Positions 38,501-54,475 of a stretch of 64,000 bases of DNA are shown here, piece after piece. The DNA is from Tubiluchus corallicola (taxonomy: Eukaryota > Priapulida > Priapulimorpha > Priapulimorphida > Tubiluchidae), in contig JAQGDQ010000156.1 of NCBI GenBank assembly GCA_030141605.1, positions 186,001 to 250,000 of the forward strand, in the 5' to 3' direction. The position numbers were made by a program, and so were the translations under genes. A model generated the notes under the pieces. It was not told where the DNA came from. It did no database searches and was given only the letters and a program-made list of their open reading frames with translations. Within the stretch, counting starts at the first letter, position 1. Each line of letters begins with the position of its first letter.

Positions 38501-41500
38501 TAATGTTAGACATGAGGTACAGAATCAGCCTCGGGTCATTCGATCTCCAACCAAAGTTCGGCGGAAATTCAGAGTACCACAAGGATCACTCTAGTAAAAA
38601 TGTAGCTCTTTCAACAAGGTGCAGCCCTTCCTCACCACTCGTGGGTGGGCTGTGAGGGACTTTTTCAATGCAGGATGCCTGATTTGCCATTGGATTAGTC
38701 ACTGAAGTTCTTGATTTCACAGAAGATCGTAGCAAAAATAGCAAAGCCTACTAGTACAGTAACTCTTTTTCGATTTTCTTCTAATTCGACTAAAAGAATT
38801 GCCCAAAGTTTTAATTCATCTCTACCAATTTGCAAACATTTTGCTTTGTTTGTTAAAAAAATGCAGAAAATGTAAACTTCTGGGACACCCTGTATTTTGA
38901 TATTTGAAAGAGTAGCTTTCCTAAATGTATCACGAAGTTTTCTCAAAGTTAGAGAATTTTGAATTTGTCTCGTAATCTAAAATAAATCAGTAGAGTTTGC
39001 TTCCCCCGAGCACATTGCTAAATTTTTTTTTGCAATATTTTTGACAAGTTTTTAATTGTATAGATAAGATTACATATAAGCTACAATCACTTGAATAGTT
39101 TTCCCAAGTTTTGGTGTGAATGTGAATGTTATTATTTTTTCTCGTGTTTTGCTCATTGCACAAAGGAAAGGTGTAAAATTAACACACAGTATTTGGAAAT
39201 TGGACTTGTGTTATATTTCTCCATTACGTTCGTCAGAAATGTCATACATAATTGTTTCGTAACTTAGTTCTGTGTATATTACTAGTGTTTTATGTGAATG
39301 TCATCATGTTCAGACTAGTACGAAACCATATTGCTATTGTTTTTCTTTGCAGAGGTGGCTTATACCAGTTATCATTGTCATAGCCGTTATAGCAGTCGTA
39401 TTAATTCTGGCTCTTGCTGTGGCACTCTGGAAGAGGTATTTAGCTAAATTTTTATCATAACTGAGTTTTTGACTATCTCTGAATATTATGCAAACACTGT
39501 ATGGCAGAATAAGCGGTCTAATATCACTTATTCTGAGTGGTGTTATGATTCTGTACTGCCCTGCGCCTAGAGGTTCTTGGACCTGCAAATATGGATAAAG
39601 TCTGTGGCCTATGATATTTTGTCCAATATTTAGATGTACACTTCAGTTAAACAATGTCTATGCAAAGAATAAAATATGTTTCAACTGTGTTTAACTACAG
39701 CAACTCAACAGCAGTTAAGCTGCTTTAGTACAGTAGACAATGGCATATTTTAACCAATGGCTTGCCTGAATTGCTACAATTGTTATACCCAACCAGCGGC
39801 GCCAGGCACACGTAGCCCAGCTAAAAAGTATATAACCAATCAAAAACGCCCTTTAAGATTATATCTTGTATTTTAGCAAACAGAAATGTAAAAATTTTTC
39901 TAATGTTGGACAACAATTATACTGCACCTACTTAAAACTACCCATGTGCAGAATAACAATGCATGACAGAGTTCAATTCACTGAAGTCTTGTGTGCATCA
40001 CTTTTTGTGATTAGTACACCTGCTGTATTTTGGGCAAAGTCGGTGAAGATTTAGTTTAGTGAGTTTATGCTATTGGTTTTTATCATTTTGAATGCCTTCC
40101 CGTTTTTAGTCATGTTAAAAACATTTCGCATTAATTGAATTCAGCAAAAGTGAGAACTATGAAAGTCAATGGTACATTTTTGGTTTTTCGTTTGATTAGT
40201 ACTTACTGTGATGCCTCGAGAATTTCACCCACCTATCAAATCCGAACATAAGTCTACTCATTACCAGGAATGAAAACACGTTGTGTGGTGAGGCGCATGA
40301 TACAGAAAACTGTGAATTGTGTTTCCTGACTTGGTGTTTTTCCTTTTTACCTTAAGTGTATGGATACTTGTTGTCTGCAAACGGGACAGCGACAGCAGCA
40401 CAAGAAAGTGTTTTTTACAAATGTGTTTCATTAAACAAAATATAAGAAATGAGACTTCATTCTTAAGTCACAAAAAACTCACAGTTATTCAACTTTTGCC
40501 AACGGTTTTCAACTGCAGTAAGCAGTGTTGTGCTTGAGCAAAACTGTGTGGAATTTACTCCACTCTGGTTTTCCATTTGTTAGCGAAATGAAGATCTAAA
40601 ATTTTATTAAAGCAAATTCTTTCAAATCTATTGTTGTGAATATTGAATCTTTGTCTAGGATTCGAAACAGTGCCTTACTCATTTAGATATTGCTGTTGTT
40701 CTTGTTTTACGCATGCCATTATAGCTGATTGTTAATGAGCAATCCCTGCTCACCTTTCTATTTCTTGATCTACATTGTTTACCTGTGGGTGTTGAGCTTG
40801 TGTCATGCAAACAAATCTTTTGACAACACACTCGCTACAATGTAATAATTTTTTCTGTTCTTCGGTTTAGGCATCTGGCAATCTTGTTAATTATAGACTG
40901 TGTCCAACAACAACAAAATTGTTCCTAAAATCACCTTCATTCAATGATACTAAGAACCAAATATTTTTGATAGACTAGGTGGCGCTTGTGTAAATGTGGT
41001 CTAGTTGCCTTTGGAGTAACTTTTCATAATGTACGTGCCTTGTTTTCATTACCACTTTTTGTTTCATCAATGTCTGCATGACTCTACCATGCCAACCATT
41101 CCGTTATTGGTCTGAGTTTCCATGTATTAGTGTTGTGTTGTACTACTGTTAAACAAATTGATGTAACAAACTTAAAACATTTAATGTAGATAAACAGTTT
41201 AATTAACACCATTTCATGTAAAGTAATATTTATTTTTTATGTCTATTACAATTGTTATCAATTACTGGACAGTTCGTTATTACAAATAGAATTTTAGTAA
41301 AAAAGTTGCAAAGGAGTAAGGTGCTACTTCTCAACAAAAACTAAACTTTAGTGCCACTATTTGGACATCCGCTACTGGAAAATCATATTATCATTTGGTA
41401 ACTTCCATTAGGAAATTGAAATATTGACATTAATGTTCTTTATTTCTTGCATTGTCTTTTCTTATGGATAACTTGTGGGCATATCAGCTTTCCTATAACA

Positions 41501-43970
41501 CACGAATAAAATCCTCTTATGTTGTAACTGCTTGAATGAAATTTGATCCCACTTGTAAAAAAGATTGCACATTAGTAATGTTAGTAATGTTACTAGCTAG
41601 CTTATAATGCCTCTTTAGTATTGCTTATTACACCGTGATCTATGATAAAGTAATATAGTTGATGTTTTTTAATTTTTTGGTGAATTATCATTGCTATTGA
41701 TCGTGTAAGTATATCTGGTGTACCTTAGTAATAGCAGTTTTTTAACGGCATGTTTAAGGCAAAACAATCTATAACAATTTTGTGCTGTTCACCATTATGC
41801 AGACACTGTTTAACAAAATTTTGTCTGTCTTGTTGATGGCTTCATCTGTGTGTTACATTACACTTTGTTGTATTGTTGGTGCTGCATTTAAATACCACTA
41901 GTTCTAAAATGCATTTTTGTTTCCAGGCACAAGTCGAGACAAGAAAAAATAGCAAAAAGAAAATATGATCCTAAGATGTATGACAGGGAAAATTTCAGCG
42001 AACCCAGCACCGCCTACGGACAGCGACCCACAAATGGTTATAGTCGAGGTTCAGGGATGCAGAACGGCACAGGTACGTACCAAAGTGCCCAGAGTTTTGA
42101 GAACAGAGGATACGACAGCACCTTGGAAGGACGTTCGAGATACAGCGGGTACAGTGGTGTGGTACCGCACGCTCGACCAGGAGCCGGAACTCCAGGATAC
42201 GATCAGGGAACAATGTCCAGTTATAGGAGTGGCCATGAAGATAGATACGTTAGTCATGACTACATTGTGGAGCCGCATCAACGGATAGAAGCTAGGTAAG
42301 TTTATTTTGCCCTAAAAAATTCTTATTTTGCTCTCTTTCTGCTCACCTTGCAAACTAACATTATTATAATAGTCGTAGGTGACACTAAAAATTCGACAGA
42401 AACAGATTTCTTTAGTTACTACTTACTTCGACGTTCAGCTTTTGATGAAGTAATTGAGTCAATTTTGAGACAAACAGATTTTTTTTATACTGCAGATTTT
42501 CTTTATTTCTGTACATTGACATCATTAAAGCTGTAAGACAAATAACTTATGGTGGCAATATTTTTCTTTGCATCATTCTAGACTTATAATGGTTGATGTA
42601 ATGTCACTAAAAACACAGTTTTACACATTCAAATCCGCATTTGAATTGTACATTAGAATTGCTCCCAAAAAGTTCTCTTTTTTGTTGTTGGCATTTCAGA
42701 TTTTTTTGGTTTATTGTTTGTTGTACTACTTGCTTACGTAGTCTAGTATGCTGTTTTTGTCTGGATACAATCACTAATATTTGTTAGTCTCTGTAAAAGC
42801 TGTGTTATCTTGTAGGTACTCTAATACTATCTACATGTAGTCTCGGAGAAACTGTCAGGTACTAACATCTTCATAGCATTACTAACAGTTACTTTCTAGT
42901 TTAAGGCTCCCGTCTCAAGTTGGTTTGATATTCGACATTCGATTTTCAATATTGAACGTAAGAATAGTAGTTTGATGTTTGAGATTCGCCTTATTAAAGG
43001 AAACCTTCCAACACCTCAAATCTCTTCATTTCTAGTTTATTTACCCTGTCCAATTCAAACACAGGAAGTAAGATAAAAATAGTAGAAGATGATTAAAACA
43101 ATTGTGTTTTAAAGAAAGCCTTATACAGCCAGTAAAATGGCATAATATTCTGAGTGAAGATTTATATTGTTGTTTGGTTGTCTGTCTGTGTCTTTGTGTG
43201 GTTACCTGTACAAGTGTTGGTGCAACCAGAGAAAGTTTGCAACACCTCAGCGAGAATATATACTTGTCACTAGCTCATTATCTATCTAATCGTAAGGGTG
43301 CCTGCATGTTGCAAACTTTCGTGCTCCCGTATCCGGGCACTTTTCCCAAGTTTCACATTCAACAAGTATTAAAATAAATGTTTAAAGTGCTGGTGCAACC
43401 AGAGAAGAGTTTTGCAACACGTCAGCGAGGACAGACAACTAAACAACAATATAAATCTTAACTGGTGATGCCAAGCCATTTTGTTGGCTGTGTAAAACTT
43501 TTTTCAAAACACATTTGTTTTAATTCGTCTTCTATTGTTTTGATCTTAGTTCCTATTTTATTTTTAAATTCGTGTGTTTGAATTGGACAGCTTAAATAAA
43601 CTAGAATTGAGGTGAGTTGAGATGTTGCAAGGTTTCCTTTAATAAAGCAAATCTCGAATATCAAACCAACTTGAGACAGGTGTTTAAGCTTCTGTTGGTG
43701 TTTGAGTAATAATTGTGCTCATTGTGTGCTGTAGATAAATATCTATAAGAATTGTGTTAATTTTTTACTATTATTAACGTAAAGTTTTATGTTTTTGGGC
43801 AAAAATTATCCACTTTATTTTGCTATATTATGTTATCTAGCCACAGAGGAAATGCAGTTAGATTTAATTGCACTTTTATTATGTGCATCATATTGTGTAT
43901 TGCAATTAATTTTGCATGTAAAACTCATGCAATTTTTTTTTGTTTTTACAGGCCAAGCAGAAAGCATTGA
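859..43970 (+). CDS. KIAA1549-like type I membrane protein, 3' part (5' end outside the window)
   Basis: Thirteen exons with matching phases give 666 residues and a stop: 859-1036, 2497-2696, 3892-4157, 31247-31426, 33169-33297, 34609-34678, 36007-36094, 36306-36453, 37393-37465, 37996-38194, 39353-39435, 41927-42295, 43952-43970. The third exon could instead start at 3919. Seen: four extracellular modules, each with a helix ending in Ala/Ser-Trp (INAWSALL, IQQAWDSL, IKRSWLKQ, LQQAWADA) followed by beta strands, and three with Cys-x-Cys just before them (ACNC, FCDCKP, LCDCLP). One transmembrane helix (LIPVIIVIAVIAVVLILALA) is encoded at 39353-39435, followed by a basic stop-transfer and a Tyr/Ser/Gly-rich tail of about 130 residues. 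The SEA-like modules, juxtamembrane position and tail fit the KIAA1549 (DUF3827) family; this naming is inference from layout and short motifs. The protein must begin upstream of 859. The intron 4158-31246 contains two CLCA genes on the other strand. Confidence 0.6.
1830..2085 (-). pseudogene. CLCA exon 11 relic (third, broken CLCA copy)
   Basis: This stretch aligns base for base with the intron 11 and exon 11 region of CLCA-A (about 8905-9155) and CLCA-B, in the same orientation. Shared runs include ACAAGGACTGCACTTCACC and AACCTCTCTCAAAG. On the minus strand the exon still reads ALREV, then NATNGEV, then QSLFVIVRQ, but the Trp codon before it has become TGA and the GTAAGT donor is lost. The match stops inside the exon near 2085. 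A shorter match to CLCA intron sequence around 1433-1495 suggests the relic was once longer. It lies in the host-gene intron 1037-2496, not in the intron that holds the intact pair. Confidence 0.75.
2679..3824 (+). repeat. 46-bp tandem array (25 copies) that amplifies an exon's 5' splice site
   Basis: GGATTG recurs every 46 bp without length change from 2681 to 3785, giving 25 units. The first unit is the true end of the host-gene exon 2497-2696 and its GTAAGT donor. Each unit holds TTGTCAG (acceptor-like), 15 nt of exon sequence (GATTGTCTCCGAATG) and GTAAGT, followed by 25 nt back to the next acceptor-like site. Units differ by scattered substitutions, mostly in the 15-nt part (for example GAACG, or CTTCG for CTCCG); the donor is changed to GTATGT in one unit (3739). 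Confidence 0.95.
5394..15654 (-). CDS. Calcium-activated chloride channel regulator (CLCA), copy A, 17 exons
   Basis: Exons in order: 15654-15458, 14822-14549, 14430-14301, 14143-14010, 13569-13483, 13238-13062, 12871-12697, 12035-11911, 10906-10738, 10230-9953, 9255-9075, 8278-8186, 7568-7489, 7393-7228, 6922-6803, 6097-5927, 5737-5394. They join in phase into 966 residues, close to vertebrate CLCAs. Seen: signal peptide (MDRVLIFVTFWWSAWLYGG); metalloprotease site HEWAH at about residues 161-165, followed by LRWGVFDE; VWA domain with MIDAS DTSGS at about 318-322 and SDG with Asp near 418; beta-rich BSD region; FnIII part (WTAPGKD); Thr/Ser-rich stalk; transmembrane helix at about 919-946; short tail ending GYVV. 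Family knowledge: secreted or surface proteins that cleave themselves and modulate TMEM16A chloride currents. The start was chosen because it gives a signal peptide. The exon 16 donor is GC (AACAG|GCAAGG). The gene lies antisense inside an intron of the KIAA1549-like gene. Confidence 0.93.
6507..6788 (+). mobile_element. tRNA-derived SINE, in CLCA-A intron 15
   Basis: A tRNA-like core with an A box (TAGTTCAGTTGGCAGAACA) and a B box (GAGTTCAAATCC) is followed by a TTTCTTTCTCCAGCTC-containing tail ending near CTAATTAATGATAT. The paralogous position in CLCA-B has the same element, and a third copy lies at 50669-51318. The anticodon arm is degenerate, so this is not a functional tRNA gene. Ends are set by comparison with the third copy. 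Confidence 0.7.
8075..8278 (-). repeat. 106-bp tandem duplication covering the donor side of CLCA-A exon 12
   Basis: TTTACCTGATCCAGTGTCAT occurs at 8075 and again at 8181, 106 bp apart. The unit contains roughly the last 75 nt of exon 12, its GTAAA donor and about 30 nt of intron. The 8181 copy is the exon with an acceptor; the 8075 copy lacks one and is probably an exon remnant inside intron 12. Confidence 0.85.
11400..11735. mobile_element. TTCGAA-rich repeat, probably a small DNA transposon, CLCA-A intron 8
   Basis: The left end has GAACGTTCGAGTTCGATTCG and the right end has the related inverted TTCAATTCGATTTGAAT, with unique AT-rich sequence between. The same sequence lies in CLCA-B at 25957-26275, so it predates the duplication. 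No clear target duplication was identified and the class is uncertain. Confidence 0.4.
12254..12472 (-). other. Intronic open stretch in CLCA-A intron 7, possible actin-like exon relic
   Basis: Between CLCA exons 7 and 8 the minus strand is open for 72 codons and is preceded by an acceptor-like TTTTGCAG. The segment VYHHLVKELQVNVEQHKYAL resembles the actin region around [20 protein letters not shown] in spacing of HH, EL, V, E and H, but only over about 27 residues. It cannot be a CLCA exon, because exons 7 and 8 join directly in the conserved VWA domain. The paralogous stretch at 26782-27009 is also open. Confidence 0.2.
13670..13996. mobile_element. Non-autonomous DNA transposon with CAGGGGC(A/G)TAGC ends, CLCA-A intron 4
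   Basis: It starts CAGGGGCATAGCCAGG and ends GTATTAGCTACGCTCCTG, an imperfect terminal inverted repeat of a type common among hAT-like elements in animals. Inside, GGGGGAGCAAGC near the left is mirrored by TTGCTCCCCTTGCTCCC near the right. A paralogous copy lies at 28215-28540. I found no convincing target duplication. Confidence 0.55.
14800..15420 (-). repeat. 124/125-bp tandem array (5 copies) covering the acceptor of CLCA-A exon 2
   Basis: TCTCTTAT recurs at 14802, 14926, 15051, 15176 and 15300. Each unit contains the first about 20 nt of exon 2, the acceptor CTAG and about 100 nt of intron 1 (CACAGTTGTGTGCTTAACACC and GTAACACTTTGGCCCTGC; each within every unit). The 14802 unit is the real exon boundary. 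CLCA-B has a single unit at the paralogous position (about 29335-29455). Confidence 0.92.
17114..29692 (-). CDS. Calcium-activated chloride channel regulator (CLCA), copy B, 17 exons
   Basis: Exons in order: 29692-29496, 29356-29092, 28973-28844, 28686-28553, 28114-28028, 27783-27607, 27416-27242, 26572-26448, 25467-25299, 22298-22021, 21322-21142, 20334-20242, 19423-19344, 19098-18933, 18626-18507, 17811-17641, 17448-17114. Every exon boundary and phase matches copy A, and the 960-residue frame is open. HEWAH, DTSGS and SDG are kept, so protease and MIDAS sites look functional. Differences from A: a 9-nt in-frame loss in exon 2; in the last exon, 30 nt missing from the Thr/Ser stalk and 21 nt added just after the transmembrane helix. 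VWA exon 7 and BSD exon 10 carry many amino-acid changes. The exon 16 GC donor is shared. The intron between exons 9 and 10 carries a repeat insertion. Confidence 0.92.
18217..18490 (+). mobile_element. tRNA-derived SINE, in CLCA-B intron 15 (duplicate of 6507-6788)
   Basis: This is the same element at the paralogous site, with A box AGTTCAGTTGACAGAACATG and B box TGGTTCAAATCC. It was inserted before the CLCA duplication because both copies carry it at the same intron position. Confidence 0.7.
19919..20334 (-). repeat. 106-bp tandem array (4 units) covering the donor side of CLCA-B exon 12
   Basis: TTTACC plus the adjoining exon 12 sequence recurs at 19919, 20025, 20131 and 20237, exactly 106 bp apart. 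Only the 20237 unit joins to a proper acceptor and forms the exon (20242-20334). The other three units keep the exon 3' half and donor but not the acceptor. Copy A has two units, so copy number changed after the gene duplication. Confidence 0.9.
22745..25229. mobile_element. Four tandem units of an unclassified repeat inserted in CLCA-B intron 9
   Basis: CTAGCAAAGGCCCCGCAAAA starts units at 22745, 23574, 23919 and 24375, and each ends in CCTCGAATCTTATATATA and ATATTAATATAAG. Units 1 and 4 are about 830-855 bp; units 2 and 3 are internally deleted. The block is more GC-rich than its surroundings. CLCA-A shows the empty site (AATTAAAAATAACATT near 10660), and comparison shows no obvious target duplication. 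No protein was recognised in it; open frames in the C/G-rich part look spurious. Confidence 0.8.
23641..23759. repeat. 119-bp stretch made only of A and C
   Basis: No G or T occurs from 23641 to 23759, with C runs of 13-15. It replaces the middle of the second repeat unit, which in its neighbours is ordinary mixed sequence. It may be a real low-complexity tract or an assembly or base-calling artefact. Confidence 0.9.
25957..26275. mobile_element. TTCGAA-rich repeat, CLCA-B intron 8
   Basis: This is the paralogous copy of 11400-11735, with the same TTCGAA-rich ends. It is slightly shorter near the left end, where TTTGAACCTCAAATTATGGA is absent. Confidence 0.4.
28215..28540. mobile_element. 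Non-autonomous DNA transposon, CLCA-B intron 4
   Basis: This is the paralogous copy of 13670-13996. The right end is more decayed (TAGCTACGCCACTAG). The insertion predates the CLCA duplication. Confidence 0.5.
30975..31003. repeat. (TA)n microsatellite at the right end of duplication unit B
   Basis: A run of alternating TA lies where unit B homology ends, followed by host-gene intron sequence up to the exon at 31247. It is a plausible break region for the duplication. Confidence 0.7.
32174..33029. mobile_element. Possible hAT-like element in a host-gene intron
   Basis: The left end TAGAGGTGCCCAAAGTA and the reverse of the right end (TAGAGCAGTGGTTCCCAAAC) resemble terminal repeats of Charlie/hAT elements. 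No target duplication was seen and no transposase reading frame was recognised. It lies between host-gene exons 31247-31426 and 33169-33297. Confidence 0.35.
33391..33852. mobile_element. Tigger/pogo-like MITE in a host-gene intron
   Basis: TA-CAGTCAACCTAGGGTATAAG at the left is mirrored by CTTATATCCGAGGTTGACTG-TA at the right, giving terminal inverted repeats flanked by a TA target duplication. The 460-bp interior has no transposase. A related copy lies in TOE1 intron 4 at 48770-49255. Confidence 0.75.
34679..36006. other. Intron with a (TA)n run and ACATTT-rich low-complexity DNA
   Basis: There is no gene signal. A (TA)n microsatellite lies near 35478-35506, followed to about 35920 by T/A/C-rich sequence dominated by ACATT and TTACAT motifs. 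Confidence 0.6.
38351..38895. mobile_element. Possible mariner-like MITE in a host-gene intron
   Basis: The left end GGCTATCCCATAAGT and the right end ACTTCTGGGACACCCTGTA are inverted, imperfect matches of the GGGTGTCCCAGAAGT type of mariner terminal repeat, near flanking TA. No intact transposase was found. It is degenerate and unconfirmed. Confidence 0.45.
39436..41926. other. 2.5-kb intron of the KIAA1549-like gene, nothing recognised
   Basis: This intron lies between the transmembrane exon and the large cytoplasmic exon. Its sequence is AT-rich and no exon, RNA gene or clear transposon end was identified. Confidence 0.5.
42906..43681. mobile_element. Foldback element with about 250-280-bp inverted arms
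   Basis: The left arm (42906-43196) and right arm (43431-43681) are inverted copies: GTCTCAAGTTGGTTTGATAT at the left is mirrored by ATATCAAACCAACTTGAGAC at the right, and homology runs through to GTTGTCTGTC at the inner ends. GTTTAAG flanks both sides (42899-42905 and 43682-43688), a probable target duplication of 7-8 bp. The central loop has two copies of a GGTGCAACCAGAGAA/GCAACAC motif. It lies in the last intron of the KIAA1549-like gene; no protein is encoded. Confidence 0.8.
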
Positions 43971-45150
43971 AGGCTCAGTGAGTGAAGTATTTGACTCATC
44001 ATGCAACTAAATTTGCACATCAAAAGTTAACAATTAACCAGTTAATGTTGTTTTGATATGGTGCTGATCGTGAAAGCAAGCAATAGTGTCTGTAATTACA
44101 TGTACTCATGTAGTTTTGTGATATCTGTGATCGTGGGACATTAACACCTGTAGCAGGTACTACGGGTTCTTTTACTTTTTGGTTTTTATACTTTTTCTTT
44201 TTGTTAATATTAACTTAATTAATTATAGTGTGAAGGTGTTTGGTTCTTCAATGTTAAAGATGTATCCGTGTTCCATTAGTAATGATAGTTTGCACTTAAC
44301 TGTTTTGTAATTAAATGCTTCCATTTCATCTTGTAGCACATTAGCATAGCAAATGCTGCTTAGACACTGGGTTGGCTCAACATTTCATCATTTTTACCCA
44401 CCTGAATTGATAATCTGATATTTACACTAACATTAATAATTTTCTGCGAGTTTGTTGTAGCAATGATACACCTTGGTAAATGTTGCCTCATGAATTGTAA
44501 ATCTCGACACTGATTATGCGTCAGTGTGACAACTTTTTAGCATCTGCTTTTTATTAATGTGAATATCTTGAAAATTAAGAAATTGCTATTTCTAACTCTG
44601 CACTCTACATTTTAATGTGATTATGAGACCATTCGTTTTTATTGCTACTAGTCTTACTAAAGGTTAGAATTTTTAAGAGCATAACATCAAACTCCATAAA
44701 TTTCAGGCACATTATTTTTATTCTTTTTTAGTCTTCCAAATTCAAACAATTTTTATGACCTCAAAAATGAAAAGACTTGCATCTATGCTTTGTTCGTATC
44801 TTAAAATTACTTTGCTATAAATAGAAATAAGTATATGCTGCAAATTAAGAAGTTTACATTCCTAACATGTCCCAAAAATATGTGGGACTAATTCAAATTG
44901 TATTACATTTTCTGTATCATGTGAAATTTGCTACTGCATAGAAATATTTGTTACCATAGTTAACAGTAATTTCACGTTCTGACACACTGTAAATGTATGC
45001 ACCTAGTGGATTGCTAAAATAGTTCCTAGTTAGTTTAGAATACATCTAATGGTTTATTTTGTGCATTTGTTGTGCCTGGAGAATTCAATGCTCACGCTGC
45101 TGTTTTGCAGCCTTCGTTATTTAATAAAGACAATTACATTGTAAACAATT
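43971..45150 (+). other. Probable 3' UTR of the KIAA1549-like gene
   Basis: It runs from the TGA at 43968-43970 to just beyond the AATAAA at 45123. The sequence is AT-rich with no other coding signal. The extent is inferred from the polyA signal only. Confidence 0.45.
45123..45128 (+). terminator. Polyadenylation signal AATAAA, KIAA1549-like gene
   Basis: A canonical AATAAA lies about 1.15 kb after the stop codon, before the convergent TOE1 3' end. This is a eukaryotic polyA signal, entered under the closest feature type. Confidence 0.45.
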
Positions 45151-45167
45151 ATTTATAATGTTAGTGT

Positions 45168-45173
45168 TTTATT
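45168..45173 (-). terminator. Polyadenylation signal AATAAA (minus), candidate for TOE1
   Basis: TTTATT on the plus strand is the only canonical minus-strand AATAAA I found between here and the TOE1 stop at 46707. It implies a 1.5-kb 3' UTR; variant signals nearer the stop could be used instead. Confidence 0.35.
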
Positions 45174-46706
45174 CCTTGTATGCACGTATGTACAAACGCT
45201 GCTTTATACAAAGTTTTGCAGCGTCATAGTAAAAAAAATCACTATTTCCAGACTGCAGTTATAAGCTATTTCTAAGTAACTTTTTTAATTTAAAATCATT
45301 AAATTACAGTTATAATCTACAAAACAAAATTCATTCCAGCATTCTGCAAGATACTTCTGATTTTTACAAGCTGCATGAGACCGCCTTTAGTGATGCCCGG
45401 ATGCTTAGAGATTACTTACTTCAAGAAATAATATTTTACCATACATTTCCTCACTTAACTTCACTACAGTGGCAAATTTTAAATTCTGCTTGAACACTAA
45501 ATGAAAACTTTAACATTCAACTCTCTGCAAGTCTGAATCCAGTATTCAGCAAAACCACTTTCTGAACGTGGCAAAACAGAAACGTAACTCACGATCAAAG
45601 CTATACCTTTTAAAATGAACCAAATAATGGGCAGAAGTGTCTTAGTCCCATTTGGATGTCAGTACATCATTTCTCTATGAGGTAAAAACAACCAGAACAG
45701 CGTGGCAAATGGAAACTGCCAGAAGATGTATACCTCCCGTCATTAACAAACCATTCTCGACTTTGGTTGCTGGCCACTACACCAATACCACTCGGCTACA
45801 CTCTCACCTAGATTTAATTTTCTTATGTCAATTCTAAGAGAGCTGTTTAAGTAAATCTAGTCCCCTGTTAGGCTTGCATGATTGAATCTACCGAGCTAAT
45901 GTGACGCCATCTGTACTGTTGTATCACAAACATCGTAAACTTGATGCTTGCTGTGTAAAGATAATATTGCCTGTGCAGGTACATAGTTCTCCAGCAGCAG
46001 TTTCATTTGTACTTACATACTTTAAGAAGTACTTAAATTACTTACTATCATTGTCATAACGACAATACTGCACCAACACAACTACAGCATACATATACTA
46101 GAAACTAAAGCGAATGTTTATAAAAAAACTCTCAATTTTTACAATGTACGATAAAAATAGCTACAAAATTACCTATAATTTTATGAGAATAGTCACTGTA
46201 TTACTCCTGCAGTAATATTTACTTTTTTATGTTTAATTAAAAGTGACTTATAATTAATGTACACAAGAAATGTTAAATTTATATGAGTAAATGATCATTG
46301 GAAAACAGTCTCATAATTAAAATTCAATCTCATTATACCACATAGTTTGGGAATGCAAAAAAGATTGCATTAAGAGAGTTTGGCATTATAACGAAATGCA
46401 TTAATACATGTATCTATATAAATTTAAACAGTTCTGCCAAAAATATGAGTTTTAAGGGAGTTTACAATGATAAAGGTCAGGTGTTATAGCAAAATTTGAC
46501 TGTACGTTATTTCCTAAGTATGGCCTTCATTTAACTACGTTTCATTTAGCACTGACTTTTCTGGTACACATTACTATCTACAAGCGAAGAATTCCTGATA
46601 CTAACTATCAATTGTACAAGTACAAAACTTATACATGCAGCTGTTAAAAAAACCAGTGATGGTTTGTATCGAATGCATGTACTTACTGAAATTAGGAAAC
46701 ACAGAA

Positions 46707-54475
<7,769 letters not shown>

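Noticed and set aside
41965-42288. Alternative reading frame over the large cytoplasmic exon (Met-Ile-Leu-Arg start)
   Set aside because: It is a shifted frame of exon 41927-42295; the frame joined in phase with the transmembrane exon is the other one.
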